Below are positions 33,058 through 40,978 of a DNA stretch of 43,303 nucleotides, piece by piece. The stretch is from Verrucomicrobiota bacterium (GTDB lineage: Bacteria; Verrucomicrobiota; Verrucomicrobiia; Limisphaerales; JAEYXS01): contig JAEYXS010000088.1 in assembly GCA_023431185.1 (NCBI GenBank), forward strand, positions 1 to 43,303. Direction: 5' to 3'. The notes below the pieces were generated by a model, which was not told the DNA's origin, did not search any database, and saw only the letters and a list, made by a program, of their open reading frames with translations. The first letter of the stretch is position 1, and each line of letters opens with the position of its first letter. Position numbers and translations under genes: made by a program.

Positions 33058-33894
33058 ATGGCTTACACAGCGGAGATCAGCCGAACAAACCCAAGTGCGT
33101 TTGTGTTTCTCGTTGACCAGTCGGGCTCGATGGTGGAGCCCATCGCCGGCAGCGATGGCAAACGCAAATGCGACAGCGTGGCGGACGCCATCAACCGCCT
33201 GCTGCATAACCTCATCATCAAATGCGCCCGGGGCGAGGGCATCCGCAACTTCTACGAAGTTTGCGTGATCGGCTACGGGGCCCAGGTCGGCCCCGCCTTC
33301 AGCGGGCCGCTGGCCGGTCGCGACATCGTGCCCTTGAGCGAAGTCGCCAATTCCCCGGCCCGCGTGGAAGAACGCGTCAAACAGATCGATGACGGAGCTG
33401 GGGGCGTCATCACCCAAAAGGTGAAGTTCCCCGTCTGGTTCGAGCCCCATGCCAAAGGCACCACCCCCATGGGGGCCGCTTTGGACCTGGCCCACCACAT
33501 CCTTTCAAGCTGGGTGTCCAACCACCAATACTCCTATCCGCCCATCGTCATCAACATTTCCGACGGTGAAGCCACCGACTTCGGTCCCGTGCCCCAAGCC
33601 GAGGCCCTGACCAGCCTTGCCACGGTGGATGGCAACGTCCTCCTCCTGAACTGCCATATCTCCAGCCAGCCGGTGCAACCCATCATTTTCCCGGAAACGG
33701 ACAATGATCTGCCGGACGAGTTCGCCCGGACACTCTTCCAAGTGTCCAGCACCCTCCCGGCCAGCATGCGCAATCTGGCCCGCAACGAAAACATCATGCT
33801 CGGCGAGAACGCACGCGGCTTCGCGTTCAATGCCGACTTGGTGGAATTGATCCGGTTTCTGGACATCGGCACACGCGCCAGCAACCTGCGCTAA
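33058..33894 (+). CDS. TerY-like von Willebrand factor A protein
   Basis: 278 residues, a single cytosolic vWA domain without signal peptide. The metal-ion-dependent adhesion site is complete: DQSGS at 20-24, Thr135/136 before PMGAALDLA, and Asp169 in ISDGEATD. TerY-type vWA proteins are predicted to scaffold or sense divalent metals in tellurite-resistance-like stress systems. The phosphatase starts 15 bases after its stop and the kinase follows, so the three genes form one unit. No Shine-Dalgarno precedes the ATG, but a hairpin does. Confidence 0.88.
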   Translation: MAYTAEISRTNPSAFVFLVDQSGSMVEPIAGSDGKRKCDSVADAINRLLHNLIIKCARGEGIRNFYEVCVIGYGAQVGPAFSGPLAGRDIVPLSEVANSPARVEERVKQIDDGAGGVITQKVKFPVWFEPHAKGTTPMGAALDLAHHILSSWVSNHQYSYPPIVINISDGEATDFGPVPQAEALTSLATVDGNVLLLNCHISSQPVQPIIFPETDNDLPDEFARTLFQVSSTLPASMRNLARNENIMLGENARGFAFNADLVELIRFLDIGTRASNLR

Positions 33895-33909
33895 TCATCA
33901 AAAAAGCCC

Positions 33910-34722
33910 GTGGAAGCCACTGAGAAAGTGTTCTGGGTGCCCAAGGAGGGCTACACTCAGGACGAATACGAAGACGCCTTCAGTTGCGCCCCCGAGAAAG
34001 GCCACTTTGCCATCGCGGACGGTGCCACCGAGTCTTCGTTCGCCGATCTTTGGGCCCAGTGCCTGGTCCAGCGCTACACCACCACCCCTCCCCAAGGAAA
34101 CCCGCCAGACGCCAACACCCTCATCCAGTGGCTCAGCCCGCTGCAAAAGGAATGGCACGCCAGCATCGCCTGGGACCGGCTCCCTTGGTACGCCGAGGAA
34201 AAGGCCCGCACCGGTGCCTTCGCCACCCTGCTCGGCATCCGCTTCGAACCGCCCAAACCTCCGGAAAAACCCTCCTTTTTCCAGAAACTTTTCGGTGGGG
34301 GCGACAAAGGCCCCAAGCTCCCCCAATGGCACGCCATCACCGTCGGTGACAGCAATCTCTTTCACATCCGCAACAACACCCTGATCAAGACCTGGCCCAT
34401 CCAGAAAGCCGCCGAGTTCGACAGCCGCCCCTGCCTCCTCTCCAGCAACCCCAACCGCAACCAGCCCGTCTGGGCCGAGGTCAAGCACTTGCAGGGAGAT
34501 TACCAGGAGAACGACGTTTTCATTCTCGCCACAGACGCCATCGCCAAATGGTTCCTCCAGCGCCATGAGGCTGGCAGCAAGCCCTGGCAACAATTGCAGG
34601 AACTGAAAGACGAGGCCGACTACGCCAAATTCGTCACCAAACTGCGCAAGGACTTCGGCATGCGCAACGACGACACAACCATCATCCTTTTCAAATGGAC
34701 TGCTTCCAAATCGCAGCCCTGA
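33910..34722 (+). CDS. PP2C-type serine/threonine phosphatase
   Basis: 270 residues from the GTG at 33910. PPM-family metal ligands are recognisable: D37-G38 in HFAIADGATESSF, the small-residue strand GAFATLLGIRF, D147 in AITVGDSNLF, D209 in FILATDAIAKWF, and D254/D255 in RNDDTTIILF. All positions needed for a binuclear Mn/Mg centre appear present, so it is probably active. A Pro/Lys-rich loop (~115-135, PPKPPEKPSFFQKLF) is inserted. It should reverse phosphorylation by the adjoining kinase. Spacing is 15 bases to the vWA gene and 28 to the kinase. Confidence 0.88.
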   Translation: MEATEKVFWVPKEGYTQDEYEDAFSCAPEKGHFAIADGATESSFADLWAQCLVQRYTTTPPQGNPPDANTLIQWLSPLQKEWHASIAWDRLPWYAEEKARTGAFATLLGIRFEPPKPPEKPSFFQKLFGGGDKGPKLPQWHAITVGDSNLFHIRNNTLIKTWPIQKAAEFDSRPCLLSSNPNRNQPVWAEVKHLQGDYQENDVFILATDAIAKWFLQRHEAGSKPWQQLQELKDEADYAKFVTKLRKDFGMRNDDTTIILFKWTASKSQP

Positions 34723-34750
34723 GATACGCCATCGCCAACCCGCAGACACC

Positions 34751-36085
34751 ATGAACTGGCCCTCTCACACAGATTATCAAGACTCCATTCAAAACCCGCA
34801 CATCTGCTTCGAGGATGCCGAACTGAAGGAGAGCGAAGTCAAATGCGACATGCTGGGACTACCCAAGGTCATGTCCGGTAACTTCGCCAGCGTTTACTCC
34901 GTCACCACCGCCCAAGGCCGTTACGCCATCCGCTGCTTCGTCCGTCAGGTCCTCGGGCAGCAAGGCCGTTACGCCCGCATGAGCCAGCAGCTGCTCGGCC
35001 TCGGTCTCGATTCCTTGGTCGGCTTTGAATACATCCTGCGCGGCATCAAAGTCCGTAATGAATGGTATCCGGTGGTGAAGATGCAATGGGTGGAAGGCCT
35101 CCCGCTCAACCAATACCTCGAAGAGATCTTCGACAAGCCCGACCTCCTCAACGACCTCGCCAAGAAGTTGCGCGTCGTGATGAAGGGCCTGCGCGACAAC
35201 CAGCTCGCCCACGGCGACCTCCAGCACGGTAACGTCATGGTCACGCCGGATAATGAGATCCGCCTCGTTGACTACGACGGCATGTACACCCCCGCCTTCC
35301 GGGGCAAAGCCCCGGAATTGGGCCACGCGAACTTCCAGCACCCGCGCCGCACCTCGGATTTCTATAACGAAGACTTGGATAATTTCGGCGCCCTGGTCAT
35401 CCACACCTCGTTGCTCGGCCTGGCCAGCGACCCTGCCTTGTTCAAAGATTTCTACACCGGCGACAACCTCCTGTTCCTGTCCTCGGATTACAAGAACCCT
35501 GGCCAGTCCAAGCTCTTAAAACGGCTTAAAGAAAACAAGGACGACAAGGTCAAGAAACTGGCCGAGTTATTTGAGCGCATGTGCTTGGCCGATGTGGCCA
35601 AAGTCCCCGTTTACGAAGACGTCATGGTCGCCCTCGATAACGGCACTATGGACGCCATCATCAGCACCATCCCTGCAGGTGCTGCCGCTGCCGCCGCCCC
35701 GGCCGCTGGTGCCGGTGCCGAAGGCGGCTGGTGGGCTGGTGGCACTCCGCCCGAAGCCGAAACGCAGGGCAGCCGTCCCGCCCAACCCGGTTCCCGCCCG
35801 GCAGCTTCCACCCCCGCCCCTGCGCCTGCCCCGAAACCCGCACCTGCTCCCGCGCCCAAACCAAACCTTAGTGTCACGCCGACCCCGACACCCGCTTGGT
35901 CCACCTCCAACGCGCCCAAGCCTTCCGTCACGGCCCCCCGCACCGCTCCCTCGGTGCGTCAGCCTCAACCGGTCCAGCAGCAGCCCGCACCTGCTCCTGC
36001 AGGCAACGACAACATGAAGCTGTACCTCATCATCGGTGCCATCGGCATCGTGGTCTTCCTGTTGTTCTTCTTCCTGAGCAAATAA
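34751..36085 (+). CDS. Divergent protein kinase, C-terminal membrane anchor
   Basis: 444 residues. Kinase fold: a loose glycine loop (MSGNFASVYSV), then YAIRCF at ~58-63 with Arg61 where the ATP-binding Lys is usual. Catalytic loop HGDLQHGN (154-161) is followed by DYDG (174-177) in place of DFG. The family has a consistent QQxRY segment (GQQGRYARMSQQL). An Ala/Pro-rich linker (~310-420) leads to one C-terminal membrane helix (MKLYLIIGAIGIVVFLLFFFL), so the kinase is a tail-anchored cytosolic domain. It is third of the vWA-PP2C-kinase unit, and a terminator follows. Catalysis is likely but needs testing given Arg61. Confidence 0.85.
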   Translation: MNWPSHTDYQDSIQNPHICFEDAELKESEVKCDMLGLPKVMSGNFASVYSVTTAQGRYAIRCFVRQVLGQQGRYARMSQQLLGLGLDSLVGFEYILRGIKVRNEWYPVVKMQWVEGLPLNQYLEEIFDKPDLLNDLAKKLRVVMKGLRDNQLAHGDLQHGNVMVTPDNEIRLVDYDGMYTPAFRGKAPELGHANFQHPRRTSDFYNEDLDNFGALVIHTSLLGLASDPALFKDFYTGDNLLFLSSDYKNPGQSKLLKRLKENKDDKVKKLAELFERMCLADVAKVPVYEDVMVALDNGTMDAIISTIPAGAAAAAAPAAGAGAEGGWWAGGTPPEAETQGSRPAQPGSRPAASTPAPAPAPKPAPAPAPKPNLSVTPTPTPAWSTSNAPKPSVTAPRTAPSVRQPQPVQQQPAPAPAGNDNMKLYLIIGAIGIVVFLLFFFLSK

Positions 36086-36110
36086 GGCGTTTCATTCTCA
36101 CTTTCACAGA

Positions 36111-36132
36111 ACCCCGCCCTGAGCGGGGTTTT
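36111..36132 (+). terminator. Rho-independent terminator
   Basis: ACCCCGC (36111-36117) pairs with GCGGGGT (36123-36129) and is followed by TTT. It ends the vWA-phosphatase-kinase unit. Confidence 0.8.
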
Positions 36133-36184
36133 CGCTTTTAAAGCGGCACCACATAAAAGCTCGGTCGATCAAATTCCCTCTTGC

Positions 36185-36241
36185 TATTGAGACTCTGTTG
36201 CAATAAGAAAGCCGTTCCTGTTATGAAACTCAGTCTCAATA
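36185..36241 (+). promoter_or_regulatory. Fur-box-like operators at the TonB receptor start
   Basis: A 7-1-7 element, TGAAACT-C-AGTCTCA (36224-36238), matches the Fur-type inverted geometry with one arm mismatch and covers the start codon. A second half-like element, TATTGAGACT at 36185-36194, is the exact reverse complement of AGTCTCAATA at 36232-36241. This makes a 10-base inverted repeat across 57 bases. A Fur-family gene lies 2.3 kb away. Confidence 0.5.
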
Positions 36242-38349
36242 AGCATATCTCGCCCCGCTGTCTGCGCTGCCTTAGCGGTGCGTTTACCCTTACTTTGGCG
36301 GCTGGCCTCCACGCTCAGACCAGCACCAATGCCCAGCCCGTCCGCTTGCCAGAAGTCCTCATCCAAGGTGAATCCGAGGCCAGCGAATCCGTCCAAGCCC
36401 CCTTCCTGCCCGATGTCCAAGGCACCAAGATCAATGCCGGCAAGAAAACTTCCGTCCTCGATCTGGACCAGCTTCCACGCGTGGTGAACAACAACTATCG
36501 TCAGGCCCTCTCCCAAACGCCCGGCCTGCTGCTCAGCGAGGAGACCACTCCGCTCGTCTCCATCGGCTACCGCGGCCTGAATCCCCACCGCGCCCAGTTC
36601 ACCCAAGTCTTGAAGGACGGCATCCCCATCCACGCCGACATGCTCGGCTATCCTGAAGCCTATTACACCCCACCGTTGGATACCGTGGACCGCATTGAGT
36701 TCCTCCACGGCGGAGCCTCCCTGATGTATGGCCCGCAACCCGGTGGCGCGCTGAACTACGTCACCCACATGCCCCGCACGGACAAGGAATTCTCCGCCCG
36801 CACCCAGCACATTCTCGGCTCCGACAATCTCTACTCCACGTTCAACTCCGTGGATGGCACCGTTGGCCGCCTCGGCTACTACGCCTATTTCAATCATCGT
36901 CAGGCCGATGGCTTCCGCACCGCCAACAGCGACTACGACCTCTACACTGGCAGCGCGAAACTCGTCCTCGATGCCCAGACGGACAGCCGCTGGATCTTCA
37001 CATTTGATGGCTACGAGGAAGAACACGGCGAACCCGGCGGCCTCTCTTTCACCGCCGGCCCCGGTTACCATGTGGACCGCGATGCCACCACGCGCTTCAA
37101 CGACCGTTTCCGTCTCGAGCGCTACTTCGCCTCCCTTGCCTACGAAAAAGATTTCAGCGAGACCACGCAGATGACCGTGCAGGCCTGGGGCGGCTATTAC
37201 CAGCGCTATAGCCACCGTCAAACCGGTGGTGGTTTCGGCACCACGCCGCCGCCTGCCAACCCGTTTGACCAGGAGACCCAGGAATTCTATACCAAAGGCA
37301 TTGAAGCCCGGTTGCGCCATGACTGGGACATGGGCGAATTCACCCACACCCTGGCCGGCGGGGTCATGCTCTTCCACACGGACTCGCCCCGCCTCGACTA
37401 CCGCACGGATAACAGCCGCACCATTGAGAGCGACCGCTCCGTGCTTTATGCGCCCGCCTTCGTGGAAAACAAGTTCCAGTTCGGCAAGTTCTCCGTGACG
37501 CCCGGTTTGCGGGTGGAAACTTTCCGGCAGGAGGCCACCACCACCCAAACCCTCCCGGCACTGGCACCCCGCAGCAAGGAAGACAGTGACGTCGTTCCCC
37601 TGGTCGGCCTTGGCCTGGCTTACAAAGTCACCGAAACCACCGAAGCCTACGGTAATGCCTCCCAGGCATATCGCCCAAAAATCTTCACCGAAAGCGTTCC
37701 CATCACTGGCGGTGCCACGGCGGCCGCCGATCTCGACCCCGGCTCCAGCTGGCAATACGAGATCGGTTATCGCGGCCAGTTGGATTCCTATTTCACCTGG
37801 GACACCAGCTTCTTCCTGCTCGATTTCGACAACCAGATCGGCACCGTGGGAGCCTCCATCATCAACGTCGGTCGCAGCATCCATCGCGGCTGGGAAGGCT
37901 CCGTGGAACTCGACGTCATCGGCCTGGCCGACAAGCTCAACGGCTCGGACAATGTCAGCTCCTGGGGCTCTTTCAGCCTCTATGGCAACCTGATGTTGCT
38001 CGACGCCGAGATCGTCAGCCGCAACACCCCGACCAGCCCGCAATACGCGCCCGACTATCTCCTGCGCACGGGCGGCATCTACCGCTTCCGCGATCGCGTC
38101 AAGGTGGCCCTCCTCGGCACCTTCGTCGGCCAGCACTTCGCGGACGACGCGAACACCGCCGCCTTCCGCGTGCCCGCATACATGACTTGGGATCTCACCG
38201 CTGAAGTGAAGGTTTACAAGGACATGATCGGTGTCGTCGCAGGCATCAACAACCTCTTCGACGAAGACTACTACTCCCGCATCCGTGGTGACGGTATCGA
38301 TCCCTCCTACGGCCGTAATTACTACGCAGGTCTATCCTTCGCCTTCTAA
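36223..38349 (+). CDS. TonB-dependent receptor (FecA-like, iron chelate)
   Basis: 708 residues from the ATG at 36223; the upstream open stretch begins with a TTG and has no signal-peptide logic. Signal peptide to about residue 32 (LAAGLHAQ). The plug domain includes NNNYRQALSQTPGLLLSE, VSIGYRGLNPHRAQFTQVLKDGIPI and VDRIEFLHGGASLMYGPQPGGALNYVT. The barrel ends with a C-terminal Phe (YYAGLSFAF), as needed for BAM insertion. The plug resembles FecA/siderophore receptors, but the exact ligand is unknown. No TonB or FecIR genes adjoin. Fur-like operators overlap the start, so iron repression is likely. It ends at a strong terminator. Confidence 0.9.
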   Translation: MKLSLNKHISPRCLRCLSGAFTLTLAAGLHAQTSTNAQPVRLPEVLIQGESEASESVQAPFLPDVQGTKINAGKKTSVLDLDQLPRVVNNNYRQALSQTPGLLLSEETTPLVSIGYRGLNPHRAQFTQVLKDGIPIHADMLGYPEAYYTPPLDTVDRIEFLHGGASLMYGPQPGGALNYVTHMPRTDKEFSARTQHILGSDNLYSTFNSVDGTVGRLGYYAYFNHRQADGFRTANSDYDLYTGSAKLVLDAQTDSRWIFTFDGYEEEHGEPGGLSFTAGPGYHVDRDATTRFNDRFRLERYFASLAYEKDFSETTQMTVQAWGGYYQRYSHRQTGGGFGTTPPPANPFDQETQEFYTKGIEARLRHDWDMGEFTHTLAGGVMLFHTDSPRLDYRTDNSRTIESDRSVLYAPAFVENKFQFGKFSVTPGLRVETFRQEATTTQTLPALAPRSKEDSDVVPLVGLGLAYKVTETTEAYGNASQAYRPKIFTESVPITGGATAAADLDPGSSWQYEIGYRGQLDSYFTWDTSFFLLDFDNQIGTVGASIINVGRSIHRGWEGSVELDVIGLADKLNGSDNVSSWGSFSLYGNLMLLDAEIVSRNTPTSPQYAPDYLLRTGGIYRFRDRVKVALLGTFVGQHFADDANTAAFRVPAYMTWDLTAEVKVYKDMIGVVAGINNLFDEDYYSRIRGDGIDPSYGRNYYAGLSFAF

Positions 38350-38368
38350 GGAATCGTTTCACGGAAAA

Positions 38369-38397
38369 GGCGCCAGCATCACTGCTGGCGCCTTTTT
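38369..38397 (+). terminator. Rho-independent terminator
   Basis: A perfect 10-base stem GGCGCCAGCA/TGCTGGCGCC around TCAC, followed by TTTTT; ends the TonB receptor gene. Confidence 0.92.
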
Positions 38398-38527
38398 GCT
38401 TATTTGTAAAAAAAGCGTTCCGCTTTGTTTGACACCTGAATCTAACGCAAAGAACTCGCGCAGAAAACATTCCCTAAATGAAATAAGAAGGAAGCCATCC
38501 CCAAATTGGCCCGCCGGTGCAACCGGC

Positions 38528-39001
38528 CTAGCAGCCTTTATTTTTGCAGGCTCCCAAACGCTTCAACTCGTCACACGAAGCCGAGATCTGCAACCGCTGC
38601 GACTTCATCGAGAAACCCAGCTTGTGACTGATCTGGCTCTCGATCTCCTCGATCTTGTCACTCTCGAACTCCACGATCTTCTCACAATCCTGGCAGATCA
38701 GATGATTATGGTTCGGGTGATCCGCATAGTTCGGATCGTAGAACTTGTAGTCCTTGCCGAAATCCATCTCATGCACCAGCCCGCTCTCTGTCAGCAGCGG
38801 CAGCGTGCGATACACGGTCGCGCGGGAGACCGACTTGTCCTTCAACCGCGACCACTCCAGCAACTGCTCCGCCGTGAAGTGCTTGTCCGTGCTGAAAACC
38901 GTATCGACAATCGCCTGGCGCTGCGACGTGATGCGCAGATTCTTCTTCGCCAAGAAATCCATGAAGCGACGCTTCGCTTCAGTTTTATCGATTACCGACA
39001 T
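38528..39001 (-). CDS. fur: Fur-family transcriptional repressor
   Basis: 157 residues. The winged-helix DNA-binding half has KKNLRITSQRQAIVDTVF, HFTAEQLLEW and VSRATVYRTLPLLTESGLVHEM. The dimerisation half carries the metal motif HPNHNHLICQDCEKIVEFE and a C-terminal pair CDELKRLGACKNKGC that may bind structural zinc. The paralogue type (Fur, Zur or PerR) is not settled by sequence alone. The neighbouring receptor with Fur-like operators favours an iron regulator. A strong promoter sits so close to the ATG that the message should be leaderless. A GCCGGT/ACCGGC hairpin lies 1-15 bases beyond its stop. Confidence 0.88.
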   Translation of the reverse strand: MSVIDKTEAKRRFMDFLAKKNLRITSQRQAIVDTVFSTDKHFTAEQLLEWSRLKDKSVSRATVYRTLPLLTESGLVHEMDFGKDYKFYDPNYADHPNHNHLICQDCEKIVEFESDKIEEIESQISHKLGFSMKSQRLQISASCDELKRLGACKNKGC

Positions 39002-39007
39002 GCTGTT

Positions 39008-39035
39008 ACTATATTTTGCCCTGCGCCCAAGTCAA
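39008..39035 (-). promoter_or_regulatory. Sigma-70 promoter of fur
   Basis: On the minus strand TTGACT (39035-39030), a 16-base spacer and TATAGT (39013-39008) precede AACAGC and the ATG at 39001. The -10 ends 6 bases before the ATG, so transcription should begin at or beside the start codon. Confidence 0.65.
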
Positions 39036-39124
39036 CGCGTGTCAGTCATTCTCGTCTTGCCAGAAAACTGGCGCAAACCCAAATACCGCCTATATTTCGC
39101 CCACCTGCCCCGGCAGGCGCAACT

Positions 39125-40396
39125 GTGAACATCGAAATCATCAACACCGGCTCCGAGCTGATGCTCGGCCGCGTCCTCAATACCCACCAGCAATGGCTCT
39201 GCCGCCAGCTCACCGATCGCGGCTACCTCGTCCAGCGCCAGGTGTCCATCGCCGATGAAGGCCGCGCCATCCAGAACGCCGTCCGTGAGGCCGCCAATCA
39301 CGCCGACCTCATCATCTGCACCGGCGGCCTCGGCCCCACGTCGGATGACATCACGCGCGATCTCATCGCCGAACTGCTTGGCAAACCCTTGCACGAAGAC
39401 CCGCGCATCGCCGCGCACATCGAAAGTTTCTTCAAGAAGCGCAATCGCCCCATGCCCGTCAGCACACTTGTGCAAGCACGCGTACCCGAAGGCGCTCTCG
39501 TGCTGGAGAACCGCTACGGCACCGCGCCCGGCCTGGCGATGAAGCTCGACCCGAATCCCTATCGCGCCGACCGCAAACCCACCTGGATTGTCATGCTCCC
39601 CGGGCCACCGCGTGAATTGCGGCCCATGTTCCTCGAAGAAGTCGTCCCTTTCCTCAACCGCGAATTCGCCCGCGACACCGCCTTCGTCTGCCGCACCTTG
39701 CACAGCGTCGGTCTTGGTGAATCCCGCGTGGAAGAGCAGATCGCCCCCGCCCTCGAGCATCTCACGAAGGCCGGTTTGCAGATCGGCTACTGCGCCCGCG
39801 TCGGTGAAGTCGATGTGCGCCTCGTCTTCGAAGGCTGCGGCGCGGAAGAGACCGTCAACGAAGCCGCTGACATCGTTTATCAAAGGATCGGCAACCACAT
39901 CTTCGCCGAGAACGATGAGAACTTGGAGAGCACTATCGTGAGGATGCTCACCGAACGGAACAAAACTCTCGCCCTCGCGGAATCCTGCACCGGCGGCTTC
40001 ATCGCCCACCGCCTCACGAATGTCTCCGGCGCTTCTGCTGTCCTCCTCGCTGGCCTCGTCACCTACAGCAACGAAGCCAAGCAACAATTCCTCGGCGTCC
40101 CCGCCGAAACCCTCGCTGCCCACGGTGCCGTCAGTGAAGCAACGGCCCGTGCCATGGTGGAGGGTGCTCGCGCCAAAACAGGCGCTGACTACGCCCTCGC
40201 GGTCACTGGCATCGCCGGGCCCACCGGTGGCACGCCTGAGAAACCCGTCGGCACCGTCTTCATCGCCCTCACCGATGGCGTCCGCACGAAAGTCATCAAC
40301 CCGCTCAACATCTTCGACCGCGAAACCTTCAAGTATATCACCTCGCAACAGGCGCTCGAACTGTTGCGCCGACGTCTGTTGAGCTTGGATTCGTAA
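39125..40396 (+). CDS. cinA: CinA-family nicotinamide-nucleotide amidase/ADP-ribose pyrophosphatase-like protein
   Basis: 423 residues from the GTG at 39125 (VNIEIINTGSEL), where family homology begins; the frame stays open for ~300 codons upstream by chance. The N-terminal COG1058/MoCF-like domain shows NTGSELMLGRVLNTHQ, CTGGLGPTSDDITRD and MLPGPPRELRPMF. The C-terminal PncC domain shows LALAESCTGGFIAHRLTNVSGAS and AVTGIAGPTGGTPEKPVGTVFIAL. It recycles NMN in pyridine nucleotide salvage. Divergent from fur, and it ends at a bidirectional terminator. Confidence 0.95.
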   Translation: MNIEIINTGSELMLGRVLNTHQQWLCRQLTDRGYLVQRQVSIADEGRAIQNAVREAANHADLIICTGGLGPTSDDITRDLIAELLGKPLHEDPRIAAHIESFFKKRNRPMPVSTLVQARVPEGALVLENRYGTAPGLAMKLDPNPYRADRKPTWIVMLPGPPRELRPMFLEEVVPFLNREFARDTAFVCRTLHSVGLGESRVEEQIAPALEHLTKAGLQIGYCARVGEVDVRLVFEGCGAEETVNEAADIVYQRIGNHIFAENDENLESTIVRMLTERNKTLALAESCTGGFIAHRLTNVSGASAVLLAGLVTYSNEAKQQFLGVPAETLAAHGAVSEATARAMVEGARAKTGADYALAVTGIAGPTGGTPEKPVGTVFIALTDGVRTKVINPLNIFDRETFKYITSQQALELLRRRLLSLDS

Positions 40397-40437
40397 TCGT
40401 CCTTGTCCTCGAACAACTGGCTTTGCCTGAAAAAACG

Positions 40438-40470
40438 AAAACCCCGCCAGCTCACGCCAGCGGGGTTTTC
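40438..40470. terminator. Bidirectional terminator
   Basis: ACCCCGC (40441-40447) pairs with GCGGGGT (40460-40466), with A-rich sequence before and TTTTC after. It lies between the convergent cinA and ferredoxin genes. Confidence 0.8.
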
Positions 40471-40488
40471 AAATCGTTGGAGCAGAGG

Positions 40489-40722
40489 CTATTGGCCGTT
40501 GTTGCCGATCGCTTCCACCGGGCAGCCTTCCATGGCTTCTTTGCACTGCGCTTCTTCCTCGGGGGATTCCGGTTGTTTGAACACGAAGGAGTGACCGCCG
40601 TCATCATTACGGGTGAAGTTCTGCGGTGCGGTTTCACGGCACAGGTCGCAGTCAATGCATTGATTGTCCACGTAATACTTGCCCGCCACGTTCTGCGTAT
40701 AACTATTTGCTAGGTCAGCCAT
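40489..40722 (-). CDS. Small 4Fe-4S ferredoxin
   Basis: 77 residues. Cys22, Cys25 and Cys28 (CIDCDLC) and Cys67 (GCPVEAIG) provide four cluster ligands; Cys60 could form a disulfide or take part in a 3Fe form. The chain is acidic, as expected for an electron carrier. It resembles single-cluster ferredoxins of the Fer4_13 type with an insertion between the Cys groups. Partners are unknown. It is monocistronic, ending at a bidirectional terminator. Confidence 0.9.
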   Translation of the reverse strand: MADLANSYTQNVAGKYYVDNQCIDCDLCRETAPQNFTRNDDGGHSFVFKQPESPEEEAQCKEAMEGCPVEAIGNNGQ

Positions 40723-40978
40723 AAAAATCAGTTTTTTGATTCAAAACTTTGCTAGATATGCGGTCACATAGCCCGCTTGGCAAGCCCATTCGTGGCACTT
40801 TTTTCACCAAACGGCAGTCTGCCGACCATGAGCCGCTCTTTTTAAGCTAGCATAACTGCCCCCTATCTTCCCCCCGCACGTTCCCCTCATTTCATTCATG
40901 GAATGGATGACCAGAACGCCATTCCCTTGGCTGACAAAACACTTCCCAAGCCGTCCCTTTCCCCTATCTTCCCGCCCC

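Noticed and set aside
32960..33268. 102-codon frame overlapping the vWA gene start
   Set aside because: Overlaps the vWA gene out of frame and shows no domain; the vWA frame has a complete MIDAS motif set.
36184..38136. 650-codon open frame antisense to the TonB receptor
   Set aside because: It mirrors the receptor codons, is Gly/Ala/Val/Glu-rich without any domain, and the sense frame is a complete TonB receptor with signal peptide and terminal Phe.
38231..39124. N-terminal extension of the cinA frame by ~298 codons
   Set aside because: CinA homology begins at the GTG at 39125; the extension overlaps the TonB receptor end, a strong terminator and the whole fur gene on the opposite strand.
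40898..40978. Upstream extension of pyruvate kinase
   Set aside because: The added 27 residues are Pro/Phe/Trp-rich and unlike pyruvate kinase N-termini; the GTG at 40979 fits.
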